This document shows, one piece after another, positions 40,301 to 59,700 of a stretch of DNA of 64,000 bases (position 1 is its first letter; every line of letters starts with the position of its first letter). The position numbers were made by a program, and so were the translations under genes. Source of the DNA: Corella eumyota (Eukaryota; Chordata; Ascidiacea; Phlebobranchia; Corellidae); contig OY720100.1 in assembly GCA_963082875.1 (NCBI GenBank), forward strand, positions 8,060,001 through 8,124,000, read 5' to 3'. Below the pieces are notes generated by a model. That model was not told the DNA's origin and did no database searches. It saw only the letters and a program-made list of their open reading frames with translations.

Positions 40301-42240
40301 AACTGATTTTTTTTATTAAAAATATTACTAACACGTTTCTATTGCAAAGGTAAATTCAGAAAAAGATGCTCCAAATGTGCATTCAATAAACAGCCAACTA
40401 ATCGGCATGTCTTGTGAAAAAACGGTAATTCCATTTTCGGGACTTGTTCCATTTAGAAATCCAATTATATTTTCTGGTCTTGTTTCTCCGGCATATATCT
40501 AAACAAAGTAGAGTTTAATTTTTATATCTACAAGGTGCAAAACAATTTTTAAATGTGGTTTTACGATAAGGTGTTTTTCTATGTTACATTTTTTTAAATC
40601 GTATAAATTGGAAATAAAACTACATACAATACAAGATCCGCCAGGTCCAAGATCACCGTTTACACTATAAATGGCAAACCGATCCTTTTGTATAGTTAAA
40701 ATCCGAACAACTTCGCATGTAGAATGGGTACCACTTTCCAAGTTAACATGGCTATTCTTGCCACCATTAAACATATTGCAAGGATCAAAACTTCCTGAAA
40801 AACATAAAGTATTTGGAGACTTTCCTAGTGTATTCGAAGTAATTAACACTATTACACTTTAATTAATTATGTAAACAATATCTTATTAGATTTTTTACAA
40901 AGTAGCGTTTAACAAGTTGTTAAAAACAGGACTTACTATGCAAAACTCTGAATTCTATATGATATGTTCCATTAGGATACCGCTCATCGGTGAATAGATA
41001 GTAGTTTAACACTCCTGCGCTTCTAATGTGGGTTAATGTTATAAAAGGTGTGTCATCCGACTGATGAACTGAGTTCCCAGACTCAGCATGAAATATCTAA
41101 CATTTTTTATAAGCAAAACCTTATTTTAAAACTGAATTCTTAACAAAAGCATCAATAAAGTTTTAAAAAAAATTACTGCGCTCAAGAACCATCAATAACT
41201 TTTTTTTAAATTGAAATGTTTCATGACTAAATGGTAGGAAAAATTAAATTTACATAGAAAATGTCTTCAGGTCCAATAGAAAAGTCATCCGTAATTACGA
41301 AATCTACATCAGTATCAGCATTTTGCAATTCCCAAATTATCGCCACCAACATAGGACTCACCAGGCATGGGATACTGTAGTGTTTGAAAGTTCCCAGTAA
41401 GTGTAACATTAACGTTTATAATGTTTAAAGCTGTAATAAAAAAAAAAACGTTTAATGCACAGTCAGTCGCAGCTCCTATACGCTACACATTTGTACAGTC
41501 AAAAAGTTTTCTAATAGTTAACTTGGCAAACACCTGCAAAATATTTGAATATTATTGTTTCTGAGTCGTGATCACAGCTAATAAAAAACCCACTGGATCC
41601 GTCATTGGATACAAATATAGGACCTTGCAACTGTCCATCAGTAACTAGGATGCCTATTAACGGAGAACCTTCCGATCTACTAAGCTTAAATAATTGTTTT
41701 AAATCATATGTTTTTAAAAGTGACATACGTTATAACATATGCAATAATTAATCTGGCAAATGCTCATCCAATTTTTAAAAGCGGGGTTTCATATTTTTTT
41801 AATTATTTACACTAGACGGTACAAACAATATTTAGGTTATAACTGTATTACAGCGTACACACAATACCTAATTTGTAGTTATTTTATGTAACATTCAAAG
41901 GGTGGTTTAAATAATATAGTTTTGAAGTAAGCCCAAGCTACTTACATTACAAGTTGCTACTTCCAAGTCCCCTTCCACTATCATTACATAGTAATCACCT
42001 GGTGTAGTAACTGTAAAATTTGCGTTGCTTGGACAACTCGCTGGAGCAGACCATACGCCTGTGGTGTTTGCGGTGACAATGTTGCATTCCGCTAGTTAAA
42101 AAAAAAGTTAAAAAATTTTTTAGCATTTTGCTACCAATTTTTTTAACAGACCACAAACTATATATTTTTTAGAACATACGTTGTGCTTGTCCTTCTTTAA
42201 GCAACGAAAAAACGATTATAAAACAGCTTAGATACCACAT
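37318..42240 (-). CDS. Membrane protein with CUB-like repeats, ZP domain and EGF module
   Basis: Eighteen exons from 42180-42240 to 37318-37472, about 847 residues. A signal peptide (MWYLSCFIIVFSLLKEGQAQ) is followed by several CUB-like segments to about residue 460, for example PGYSMNLNYPLATFFEWRI. A ZP domain follows at about 461-730, seen from NIICSKEIKI, VRECWATRTSS and IYLHCQVTICD. Next come a basic KKKR that fits a furin site, one EGF-like module (NNGGCSDLC...CGCYHG), a single membrane span (FFIFAVFVILFTIVLATLFC) and a short basic tail. ZP proteins polymerise into extracellular matrices, so an egg-coat, tunic or epithelial matrix role is possible. Exon 41254-41430 shows an apparent one-base frame change inside a CUB-like segment (around 41335-41350); all other exon phases agree. 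The family is clear; the exact orthologue is not. Confidence 0.82.
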
Positions 42241-42941
42241 ACTTGTTCGTTCAGACACAAAACGTAAATGTATGTATGCAGTACCAATACTTCCTTTACC
42301 AGAACTGATTCATATTACGTTTCCTCGTATATAAAGCAATGTTGTAAGAACCTTATAACATTTTGGCGCTTAATATGTTTCCTTTTGGTTTAAACAATGT
42401 ATACATGTTGGAGCATAAACGTAATATATACCAGTCTTTCCTCTTTATAGCAATGTTAATTATTTAGGTTGTAATTTTATTTAACAGGTTAAATTCTATT
42501 TGTAAACGGTCCAACAAATTTAAAGTTGCTAAAATATAGGATCTGCTTTAAGTTTTATTTATTTTGGGTTAAAAATGGTTAATTTATATTATTTAAAGCG
42601 TTTATTTTACATGACGACGATTTTTAATAGCAAAACATAATGGTGTGTTTGAAAAATTTTTGGTACAGTGATCGCATAAAAATGGCAAATAAAATAAAAG
42701 TAGTTAAAAGAAAATATATTTTGAACAAAATGTAACATTAATTGACAACTAACACATTAAGAAATATAAAAACATTTCCTTCTCACTGAAAACTAATGTT
42801 GATAAAGTTGATAATATAATTAAATCTTATTGACTAGTTAATAGGCTATGTTAATCGAGGTATTGACTAAATTTTATTTAATACTATATGTTTTATTGTG
42901 TTTTAATACTTAATAAAAACCAAATTTATTTAGAAAATAAT
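42241..42941. other. Intergenic gap between ZP gene and ankyrin gene
   Basis: AT-rich 700 bases between two minus-strand genes. No protein or RNA recognised. Confidence 0.45.
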
Positions 42942-45900
42942 TTAAGTCGCCTCGTCATCTTTAATGTAACAAGGGTTATCAACATGAAATTCTTCATGTA
43001 AACCTAAATCTCTGTCATCTTGTATTAGTTTACGCGCGCTGTTTGTAATGCGATGGGATGAAGGAGCGTTCGAAAAGTTGTTTTGTTGATGTTTTAAATT
43101 TCTATGACGGTTTTGGCTTGGGCTATATGCACCAAGTCGCCTTCTCGTACGCGAAGGAGATTGACTTTCGTCGATGCGAGTAAATAAACTGGAAGAATGT
43201 GTTTGGTTTGACGATTCTTTATGTTTTTCAACAAAACTTCTCTGCAAATTAGACAATTAGTTTAATATAACAATATCAGTACTGGAATGTTGAATTATTA
43301 GATAACTCTTTTGTTTAATCAACTATTTTTAAAGTGGTTCTATTTTATTCCAGTTTTGTCTAAAGAATATTGTTTTGTTAAATTTAAATTTCAAATCTGT
43401 TTGTAATATTTACTTTTTCAGTTGGGCTTCCTAGTAAGTGTTCTTCATCGATAACAACACCGGGTTTTTTAATGGTTTGAGTAAAACTTGTTTCTTTTGC
43501 GAGATTAAAATATGATTTACGATGATGACCTTAAACCAAAAAAATATAGTTTATCGGGATAGGTTCCACATGTTGTTTAGTTACAACAAAATTTACAAGA
43601 AAACTTACGTGATTGTAAAGATGCCTTATTTCTAGCGTGCAAATGAGTTAATGATTTCATTTCCACTTTTACACTACCCTTATTGCACGAATCCCTAAAA
43701 CAACAACATTAAAAAAATAAAATAAAAATACTAATTTTGTAACCAATAAAATGGTGGTCTATTACCTATGCTTTTTGCCGTGCTATAAACATTAGTCACA
43801 CTTTTTATTTAAAGAAAATAAAAATAAAACTTTAAGTTTACCGATCAGAATGTTTGTCAATTTTAACACCGCGCAGTTTGTTAACAATATCATGGTGTGG
43901 TACATTAACCTTGACAGAAGAATTTGGGATTGAAGAATGAGAATTTACAGCTTCTAATTCTGTAGCTCTGCTATAATATAATGAAATATTACATTTCGAT
44001 ATTAAAGTAGGTAAAATTTCAAGATTTAGTTGTTTGAATATGTCCTGTGTAAATGTACATTAAAACATTTTTGTCTTACTTGACATCTTCCTGGCTCGAA
44101 AGGTCAACAAAACTGCTTGAATTTGAATATTGGTGAACATTAACATTTTGCAAATCCCCATCACTGGCTGACCTGCAAACAAAAAACACTAATATTAAAC
44201 TATGATGTAAAGTTATCAAAATCAGCCTTGACAAGATCTTAGTGCTACTCTTTTTAAAAAAAGAACACCTTTAAGTTGAGATACAATAAAAAAATTTTTG
44301 TTAATAAGGCTTTACAGCCTAATTATAGGATGACTATCTTGTCTTAAGTTAACTGTAGCAAATTTTTACATTAATACTAATAATATTGCAGGATAATTGG
44401 CTTAGCGGGAGTTCCTACCATAAATAAACCCTTACTTAAAAGTGCTACATCATGGAAGCTGTGGGGATGAAACCCAGAGCCTTGTATAGTAATGTCAAGA
44501 TTTCTAACCACCGCAACATGCCACCAGTCTAAAATAAATATATTACCTGTCCACTACATAATTACTTGTTGAAGACAGATCACATTGCACGTTTGGGTCA
44601 CTATAGTAAGCTGAGTTGGTTTCACCAGAGATAATGATATCAAGTGGCAATGATTGACGTGTTATGCCAGCTATGTCATGTCGTTCAGTACAGTACTCAG
44701 TCTAAAAAAAAAAACATATAGAGTATAATCTTAATACAAAAGTAATTAGATTGTAGTAAATTAACTTTTTATTTTGTTTAAAATAGTTTTGAAGTTATAT
44801 TTAGGCATTACATACTTTCATTATGGTTTTTATTGCATCATTCATTCTTAAATGTAGACCAGCTATTACTGGTGATTGGTTTTTGTTTTTGTTAGAAAGA
44901 AGTCCAGCTTTTAGACGAACACAAAGTGAAATCTATAAAAAATAGAACTATTAAATGTGGTTTTGCTTATTCATAAATATAAGCAATTTATTATGAATGC
45001 TATTTTAATTTATTGATACCAATATAACATTTACAGAAGAATATATAAAAATAAATAAATTAAACATACACAGTTGTGAATTATTCAATAACAACTTAAT
45101 ATCTTATTTTGACAAAATGTAAATTAAATTATACCCTACCTGTATAGAACTGTTTAAAGTCATTTCTTTTTCTAAGTCATCATATTCAATGGACAAAGAA
45201 TTTTTAAAGTCAATTTTAGCTTCTCTTTTTGACCAAGAAACTTTTGATTCACTAAAAGATAAAAGGAATCATTTTGTGTTAAAGACTTAGAAAATACTAA
45301 ACCATTAGAATTTAGAGTTAAACATTAATGTACAGATTTCAGTTTGCAAATTGTCACAATACAAAATGTATTGTAATAGGAGAAAATTACCAATGTTTTT
45401 CTGAACAGGCATATGAATGACTTCCTGGCCTTAACAGTATTGTTTCTGATTTTCTTTTTAACGATGGAATCGGTATGTATTCATTGTGTGGTAGAATTGC
45501 AGTTCTCAAAAACAAATGTAAAACAACGTCCTTAAAATACACACAAAAATGTCAGTTAAACAATCAGGCAAAATATTAGTTCTTTTAATTTTATTTCAAT
45601 TTTCATTAAAGGCACAAAAAATATTTTAAGATTTAAGTATGCCAAACTTCTAATATTTTAACATGATATATTGAGTTTGTTATAGATTTGTTATTGTTTG
45701 AATAGTCATAATAAAACTTATTTGTTGTTGGCAAGTCAAACACCATCATTTTTAAACTTAGCCCTATGTACACACTAAATTCAAGTAATACTTGTTCATA
45801 CAAACGTCAATGATCATAAAAGTTATTTACTTTGGCAACCAAAGTCAACATACCTTCGACAATTGTGACGTATCTAACAAACTTGTAAGAATTATTTCCC

Positions 45901-47184
45901 ATACACGAACTTTAAACACCTTGTTCTTGCTATTATATTGAAATGATAAAGTAAATGTTCCAGCGCCTGGATTTATTTGAACAATAAAACCATGAATTAT
46001 GTTTTTCTACATACATTGCGTAACTTAATTGGAGTACTTAAACATACCAAAGTTTTCAAAAAATGTTTTTTTAAATTTAAACAAAACAAAATTTTAAAAT
46101 ATGAACTTTAGTTTAAAAATGGTTTAATAATTTAAGATTTCTTAGAATTAGTCTTAAACTTACTGTCATCTGCAGTAGAACATGTTGATGAATTTAAAGA
46201 AGACATGCTACCATAACCTTGCGATTTTATTTCTTGCCATGCCATTTGTTTTTTAATATCAGGCGATGAAGTCTTAATAATTTGAGGTGTATTTGCGAAT
46301 ACATTGCTTTTCTTGTTCGATGGTGAAATTTTTTGTTCTGGTTTAGTGTTTGTAGTTTTGGGTGATTTGTTTTTTAAATGCGAAGAAATCTTTTTTTTAT
46401 TTGGTTCTATTAAGGGAGATTTTTCTGCAAAAAATATTACAATTAAGCTTATAAATTTATGTTTTTGTTAATAAAATACTTAAGTATAAATAAGTTGCCT
46501 ACATACCTTTATACCCAAGTTTTTTGAGCAACTTTAAGGCTTGAGGATGAGAGACCATTGAAATACAACTTTTTCCTTCCTTGTTCAATATATGAGGATC
46601 ACCTCCTATAAGGCAAAACACAAAAATATTTTTACCTTAATAAAATATATATATATATACAGATTATATCAAGAAGTTGTAAACTTCTACCTTTTTCAAG
46701 AAGAATTTCTATGCAATTTTCATGTCCTTCCTGACAAGCATAATGAAGTGGTGTGTTGTTGTTTAACTCGTCTGCTTTATTTGGATTACCATTGTTGTCC
46801 AATAGCAACTGTAAATATAAATAAAAATCTTTTAAATTACTTTTCACATAGTTTTTTCTTTTATAACTTGCTTTAAAGTTTTACACACTATTAGTATATA
46901 TTTTACTTGTAAAATTTCAACATCCCCATTCACAGATGCTTCATGCAACAAATTCCATCCAAAAAGTCCAATATCATTTGGGTTGCAACCTTAACATACA
47001 TAAACAACAATAATTTATGATGTAAAAATTTGTTTCCCCTTTTTTCTTTTAAATATTGCTACTACAGTTAAACTTTTTAGGTAAATAAATTTGTACCATT
47101 TTGTAAAGCTTTCTCTGCAGCGTCTATATCTCCAAGAAGAACAGCCACGTGAAGATCGTCATCTGCATGCTTATCTGAGCCCAT
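42942..47184 (-). CDS. Ankyrin-repeat protein with a C2-like segment, family not recognised
   Basis: Fifteen exons: 47097-47184, 46907-46989, 46691-46808, 46507-46605, 46164-46424, 45854-45966, 45391-45530, 45140-45251, 44816-44932, 44547-44701, 44080-44172, 43842-43970, 43609-43694, 43414-43529, 42942-43241; 669 residues. Residues 1-130 are three to four ankyrin repeats (DDDLHVAVLLGDIDAAEKAL; NNTPLHYACQEGHENCIEILL). A basic Ser/Lys-rich linker leads to about residues 215-375, which resemble a C2 fold of synaptotagmin type (GTFTLSFQYNSKNKVFKVRV, VVLHLFLRTAILP). The usual calcium-binding aspartates are not evident. The C-terminal half is Ser/His/Asn-rich and looks disordered. No signal peptide or membrane span, so probably cytosolic. 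I cannot name an orthologue; the C2 call is tentative. Confidence 0.8.
44416..44525 (-). mobile_element. Degenerate SINE head
   Basis: Minus-strand tRNA-like head with a GGGTTTCATCCCCAC B box and the downstream ATGATGTAGCACTTTTAAGTAAG. It is strongly diverged, lacks the 3' body and lies in an intron of the ankyrin gene. Confidence 0.6.
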
Positions 47185-53035
<5,851 letters not shown>

Positions 53036-53753
53036 AGCGATGATGATCTACTGTTTTTTTTTCTCACGCAATACAACAATTTTTTTTGTTTTTTAAAAGC
53101 TTAAAAAATCATGTGATTTTTTTCTCTTTACCAAGTAAATTTTTTATTGCTCTTTGCTTACCTGCTACTGTACTATGTCTTACTTGATCATTTAACACAA
53201 ACATGTTATACTTTTTTTAAATGTATTATATTACAAAAAGTAACTTAAATTATAAATTTTGTAAAATGTTTTTTGTGTATATTTGTACAGATTTGTATGT
53301 ACATTATTTTGAAATCATGAATATTATTGTAACGGTGTGAGATAGATTGGAAATCTGTAGTGTTGTGGTGAAATTAGTTTCCTAATTACATGATGTTGCT
53401 AACTTGATTTCATAAATCGGTAGTTACAAGATCACCATGGTATTGTTTCTTATACAATCATTGCTTTGCCCCATTTAATATGTATTGATAAATTTTCAAA
53501 CTAATTTAAAGCGTTTTTGTTGTCAGTAAAGTTTAACTCTATGGTTACTAATGGACTTTTAACGTTTAGGTAGCAGTTGGATTGGTTAATTTAAGTAGTT
53601 TACTGTGGTATTCGATTTTATAAGATATTTCAGTAGATTAAGGGTAAAAAATGTCCTTGTTTTCAGATATAAGAAATTCCAATATTTTGTAATGTGATTA
53701 AGTTGATTAATAAGTTTTATTTGTGGGCATAATAAAAGTTGGAAATATTCGCG
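53036..53753. other. Gap between PCMTD and the glutamate-receptor-like gene
   Basis: Holds the PCMTD 3' UTR and the 5' flank of the next plus-strand gene. AATAAA lies near 53732, close to the next start codon. Nothing else recognised. Confidence 0.45.
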
Positions 53754-56700
53754 ATGAGATTAGATCAAATAATTAGCTGTTTATTTTTCATTTTCGCTTT
53801 TGGATATTCTCAAAAACCTGATATTAAATTAGGTAAGTAAAACTAGCAAACTAATAACCTTTATTAAAAGCAAAATATTTTAGCCTAAAACATTATTTAA
53901 TAACACACAAGAACACAAAGCGTTTATGAAAAATGATTTTGTGGTTGTTACTTATTATTAAAAAAGTTTTTACTTGATTGACATATTGCAATATTTAATA
54001 GGGAAAACCCCTTATTTTAACATTCAACCACGTGTTAGAATTACAGCTTAAATTTGTATGTGCAGTCTGTGTGTGCATTATTATTTGGATTAAATTAATA
54101 CTTTGTATTTTTATGCAGGTGTTCTTTATGACAATATAAACAAAAATGTTGCTGATTTAATTTGTGAAACTATTTATTCTATCGAACTTTCCGACTTTCA
54201 TTTAAATTGTGTTAAAATTGAACACATCAATGGAGATGACTTATCAAGTAAATAGAAATTTTTAAAATAAAAATTACGTTGTGACTAAAAAAAATGACAA
54301 AATTGAATTCATGATCACAATCTAAAATTATTAAAAATTTATACATGATTTTACATTATAACATAAATCACAAAACTAAAAATTAAACATTGTAACAGGG
54401 TCACAAAACTAAAAATTAAATGTTTTAAAATAGATTTTACTGTTGTTTTCTTTTTTCTTTGCCAGATTAATTTTTTTTTCTTTGCCAGATTAATTTTAAT
54501 TTTTAAGTTGTACAATTTAATTAGTGGATGTTTGTAACAAAATGTGGTAACAAAAAAAAACTTTTTATTTTAGTTTTTCTTATGGATAACAAAATCTCAG
54601 CAGTTTTATCTGTTGTCAATAAACTTAACTGCTCAAGTGTTCAAAAAGCCAAACAAATATTTCCATTTTTCTCTATACTGAGGTAAAAACAAAAATCTAT
54701 TTTTGTTTCATTTTTTTATTTTTGGTTTGTTTTTTATGGAAAGAGTGTTAATAGTTTAATTATTTAAAAAAAAAAAAAAAATAGACTTGTTAGGATCATA
54801 AATGCTGCCTTTTTTATCAACTACTTCATTAGGGTTTGTGTAAACAACCATATTGCTTTGCTTTATAAATTAACTTAATCTACTTTATGCTTGTTCGATC
54901 TTTTGGTAAATAGCTATTGACAGAGGGTGTAACTTTGTGCATTACCTACTATGATAGCTTCAGGTTTTTAGAGTGACTGTTTTATTACAGCAATATTTAA
55001 CTTGTTTTTGTGTTTAATTAGATCGTTGGATTCCTGTAATCGTAATGAAGATAATGATAATATGATTGATCTTTTTCCTTCTAACTTGGCTTTAGTGTCT
55101 GCTATGACGAACTCAGCAGCACAATATGGTTGGAAAGAAGCAATTGTTTTGGAAAAACACAATAAAGGTCTGTATGGATTGTTTAATTTTAATTAATATA
55201 TTAAATAATATTTTATTAATATTTTTTTAAATGTAAGTTGGTTTTCAGAAGTAAAAAAATCAGTATATTGTCGACTGTAGTAGCACAAATTCTCTTTTTA
55301 ATCTGTAAGTTTTTAATATGTGATTTAAATATTTGTATTACATTTATAGAGGTCCAGTTTAGTTTTAGTGATTTACAATATTCAAGAGATAATGGAATGG
55401 ACACACTGGCATTTGAGGCTGACTCTAATGAAGAATCTTTAAGAAATACACTGAAGATTGCCAGAAAAGCAGGAATAAGGTATTTAAATTATAAAAAATT
55501 TACTAATTTGTATCTTGTAGTGGTTAAAATACTTGACCTCACTAAAGAGGTTCATGGTAAACTATGCTTTTTTATGCTGTAGCTTCCTTAAGTAAGGCAC
55601 TGTAGATAAATTCTTGGAAAGCCTTAAACTAATTGACAAAATCAATTACATGCAATGATATTCTAAAGTGCTCCATTCTTTACGACATTGCACAGTGACA
55701 ACATACGTAACTTGGTGTTAGGGCTGTAAAGTCTGCCTTTTTACATCAAGAATAAAAAAATTATGTATAATATTACAATCAAATGTGAATTTATTTTACT
55801 GACTGATTTTTAGTTATGAAATCGATTAAATTAATTTTTTGTTCAGGTCTTATGTTTTGTCATGTTCTGTTGTTGATGTACTAAACATACTAAGAGTTGC
55901 TGAAGACATGCAATTGGTGAACCAAAATTTTCATTGGTTTATTCCTAATGTGGTAAAAAAAACTTTTAAGTAAAACTTTAATCTTTATGAATACACGATA
56001 TTTTATTGTCTTTTTACTGATGTTTAATTTTGACTACTTTTTTCATAAAAAATTGATGATAAATTTTTATTTAGTTTGTTGATCCATCAATTGTTGATGC
56101 AGTAGCTGGCACTGGAGTTAAATTAAGTATTGTATCAAGGTAATGTAAATGTTTAATGTGCATGTTATTTTAAATACTTAATAGTGGTTTTTGTAAGAAA
56201 ACTTTTATTTTTTTAATAAAAATTAAGAAGTTTTTAAATTTTATTTTTTTTAGTCCTCTTATTACACCTTTGGCTACATCCTTACTTAAATCGTATAGCA
56301 TCACAACTAACTCAACCGAAGAAATAGCCACAAGGTTGTATTATGATGTCATAAAAGCTCTAACCCGATTGGTTGTTCAGCAAATAGAGCAAACCTGTCA
56401 AAAACTTTTATCTCAAGGTTATTTGAGTTCAAGGGTATGTTAAATATTTATTTTTACATTGTTGTTTGAAGGTTGTTGAACTTTTTAATATTTTAAACAT
56501 TTTTAAATAGTGTTTATTTAATGAAAATACTGATTTTTCATATATTTTTAACTAGTTTTACAAGAATATTTTATTATTTATTTTTATTATAAATTTATTT
56601 TTAAAAAATAAATTGATTTAATATTGTTCAAATTTGCAAAAAAAATATTTTATTTTTAGAATGTTTGTAGTGTAGATGTATTGGATATTTCACTTTGGAA

Positions 56701-59700
56701 TGAAACTGTTTTAAGTGCTTTACAAGTTGTTACAACCCCTGCTCCAATAACTACAACAACAGAAGATCATCAGTAAATATTTATTTAAACTAAAACAAAA
56801 TTATAACCTGAAGACTAAATCCTTATCTACTTTTGCCATAATTGATCATTTTTAATTAAACTGTTTTTTAATAGTTTAAATTTATAATGTTTTCGCAATT
56901 TAAATTTATAATGTTTTGATTGAATTCTGTTGTAGTCATGACATAAAAAAGCGAGATCAATATTCATCGGTTGTTACTCTTCAAGACAAGGGGAAATCAA
57001 AAAGGAAGGTAATATATTCAATGTATAAAGTCATTTTGAATATTAAGAAAAATAGTATTATATATAATATTATTAATATATAATATTTTTTAAAGAAATC
57101 ACTGATAATGGCGCAAGGGAAATCTCGAAGTAAAAGAAATTCTGAAATTGTGGCTGTAAATATTGGCACAAATTTGAATTATGCCCAAAAAAAGATAGGT
57201 ATATTATTACAATTTTTTTTTTTAATTGATTGATTTTTTTAGTAATAAACTACTGTACAACTCAAGAAAAATTAAAACTTAAACTTATCATTTAAATTTT
57301 GTAAAAAAACATTTAGATTTTTTTATATATTTTAATAATTTGTATAATTTTACTGTAGGTTCTATAAAATCAAGAAAAAGAAGAGCTTTAAATGAAACTG
57401 GCTGTGTATTTCCATGGTCGAGTAATTTACTCTCCTCTATCACTGGTAAATATTTAATATACTAGGTTTTTGCCCAAGTAATAACAGTAAATATATCTTT
57501 TATTCAGGTAACAATTCAGCCTCTATGCCAACTCCTGAACAAATTGCGAACAGTTTTTCTTACAAAACGACGGTTGATTTATGCAGCAGGAGACATTTTG
57601 AATGGGTAAAATGCTTGTATATATATTTTAGATACTTTGTTATTTTTTCTTTATTTCACAGCTTTCAGATAAAAATACAATGAGTTCAGCATTAGTTAAT
57701 AATTTAGAAGGACTTGGACCCACCTTAACTTATATTATAGAGATTGTTGAAGAAAAGGTAATATTTTATTGTTTGTATATTCATACTTAAGCCGAGTTTG
57801 CTAAATTTATCCAACACTTGTTTGTTTTTTATTCAAAATATCAAACTAAAATTTATTGATTTCTTTAAAATTTTAGCCAGTAATTGTCGGTTACCATACC
57901 TGGACAACCACAAAACTTAATGTTTCTTACCAACCATTTTCTACCAATGATGTACAATTACCACAACGACCCCTTAAAGTTTGTGCTGTTTGGGTAAGTA
58001 TATAAATTAGATTTTGACAATTAAAGTTTAACAAAATGGTGATAAGCATTTAAATTAAATATTGCTCTTCTGTTAATCAGTTATTTCTACAACTACAATG
58101 TAATCATTTTTATTTTTAAGCACACTCCATGGTTGTCACGGGAAACGAACATGGAAACGGGAGACTACATATTCAAAGGTTAATATTTACAATTTTATTG
58201 ATTTTCCATTTGTTGAACAAAAGTAAGTTAATGTTATTAAGAATATTTTGAATACACATTTTAGTTATGTGCTTAGTTATCACAAAAAATTATATAGGGT
58301 ATTTTTTGAGTTTTTAACAAATATTTTCTTTTTAGGTTATTTATTTGACATGATAACAGAACTAAGCAAGTCAATAAACTTTTCATTTGAAATTATTATT
58401 AATCCAGAGTTTCCTAAAATACTAGAAACCTCTACAACAGAAATTGAATCCTTGATGTTTAAAATGTTTGAACAAGGATCTGTAAGAATAATTTATTTTT
58501 ACAATTTTTGTTGTGATTTTAAATTCAATTTAACTAAATATGCTTGGTGTAGTGGTTACCACCCTTGAGTTTACCACATTGTGGGCTGGGTTTTGGATCT
58601 TAATGGTTACAAACTTTTGTGTCAGAATGATAATTAGGCAATTATAATTACCCAAACTGGCAAAATACAACTTGAGACTTGGCCAGGTTAAATAATGTTA
58701 CTCTTTTTTTGGTGTATATTAATCTTTGCTACATTAGAAAAAAATAAACATGAAAAAAACAATGCCTATTGTTTTTAATGATTCCAGTTTTTTAATAAAA
58801 TGGATGTTTACATGGTTTATCTTTTAATATATTTACAAACTTGTTATTATATCATCCCTTTTTTACTATTTTAATACAGTGCGACCTTTTTCTGCATGCT
58901 AAAGGAGTGAGGGGTGGAAGACTTGGGAAATCAGATGTAGTTGAATTATCTCTGGCATACCAGCAACCTTCAATGTTTCTAATTACTAAACGATTGAAGA
59001 AAGAAGCCTCAGTTGATATCTGGCAGTTTATGACCCCATTCCACACAGAAAGTTGGATTTTTTTGTGGACATCATTGTTAATGGTAATTTTATTATACGT
59101 TTTTTGTTAATTCTTACAGAATTATACATTTTAAATTGCATAAAAAAATTACGTTAAATCAAAATATAAGTAAGGTATTGGCAAGGGCTGAACAGTTTCA
59201 TATTTGGTCAATATTTGTTTGTAGATATCACTTTTTATGGCTTGGTTGAATAAAGAAAATCCAAACGAATACCAAAAAATTTCACACACGTTTGGTCCAA
59301 ATTCTTCACCTGCTGATCATCTTGGAATTTTAAATAGTTTGTGGTTTAACTTTGGGTCTTTGGTCCAACAAGGTGTAGATATTATACCAAGGTATGAAAC
59401 TTTATTTAAAGGTTGGTTCAAAATGTATGTAAGATTACTAATAATGTATTAGGCAATATTTTGTATGAACCAAATTTTTTATTTTACTTCTAAACAACTT
59501 AATGTTGTACAATAAGTTGTAGACTCAGTTTAATAAATATTGTAAGACAATTGTTTATATTTGTTCAAATATGAACTTTAATAGTTTTTTTGCAATGCAA
59601 ATGTTTTTTTGACCACTTTATTTGGACACTTATATTTTTATCAGGTTATTTTCATATACATATTTCTTTTCATGTACTGAACTTATTTACTAAATTTAGA

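Noticed and set aside
53754-57445. An independent gene for the amino-terminal domain
   Set aside because: Thirty exons join in consistent phase from signal peptide to tail, and an amino-terminal domain is expected in this family.
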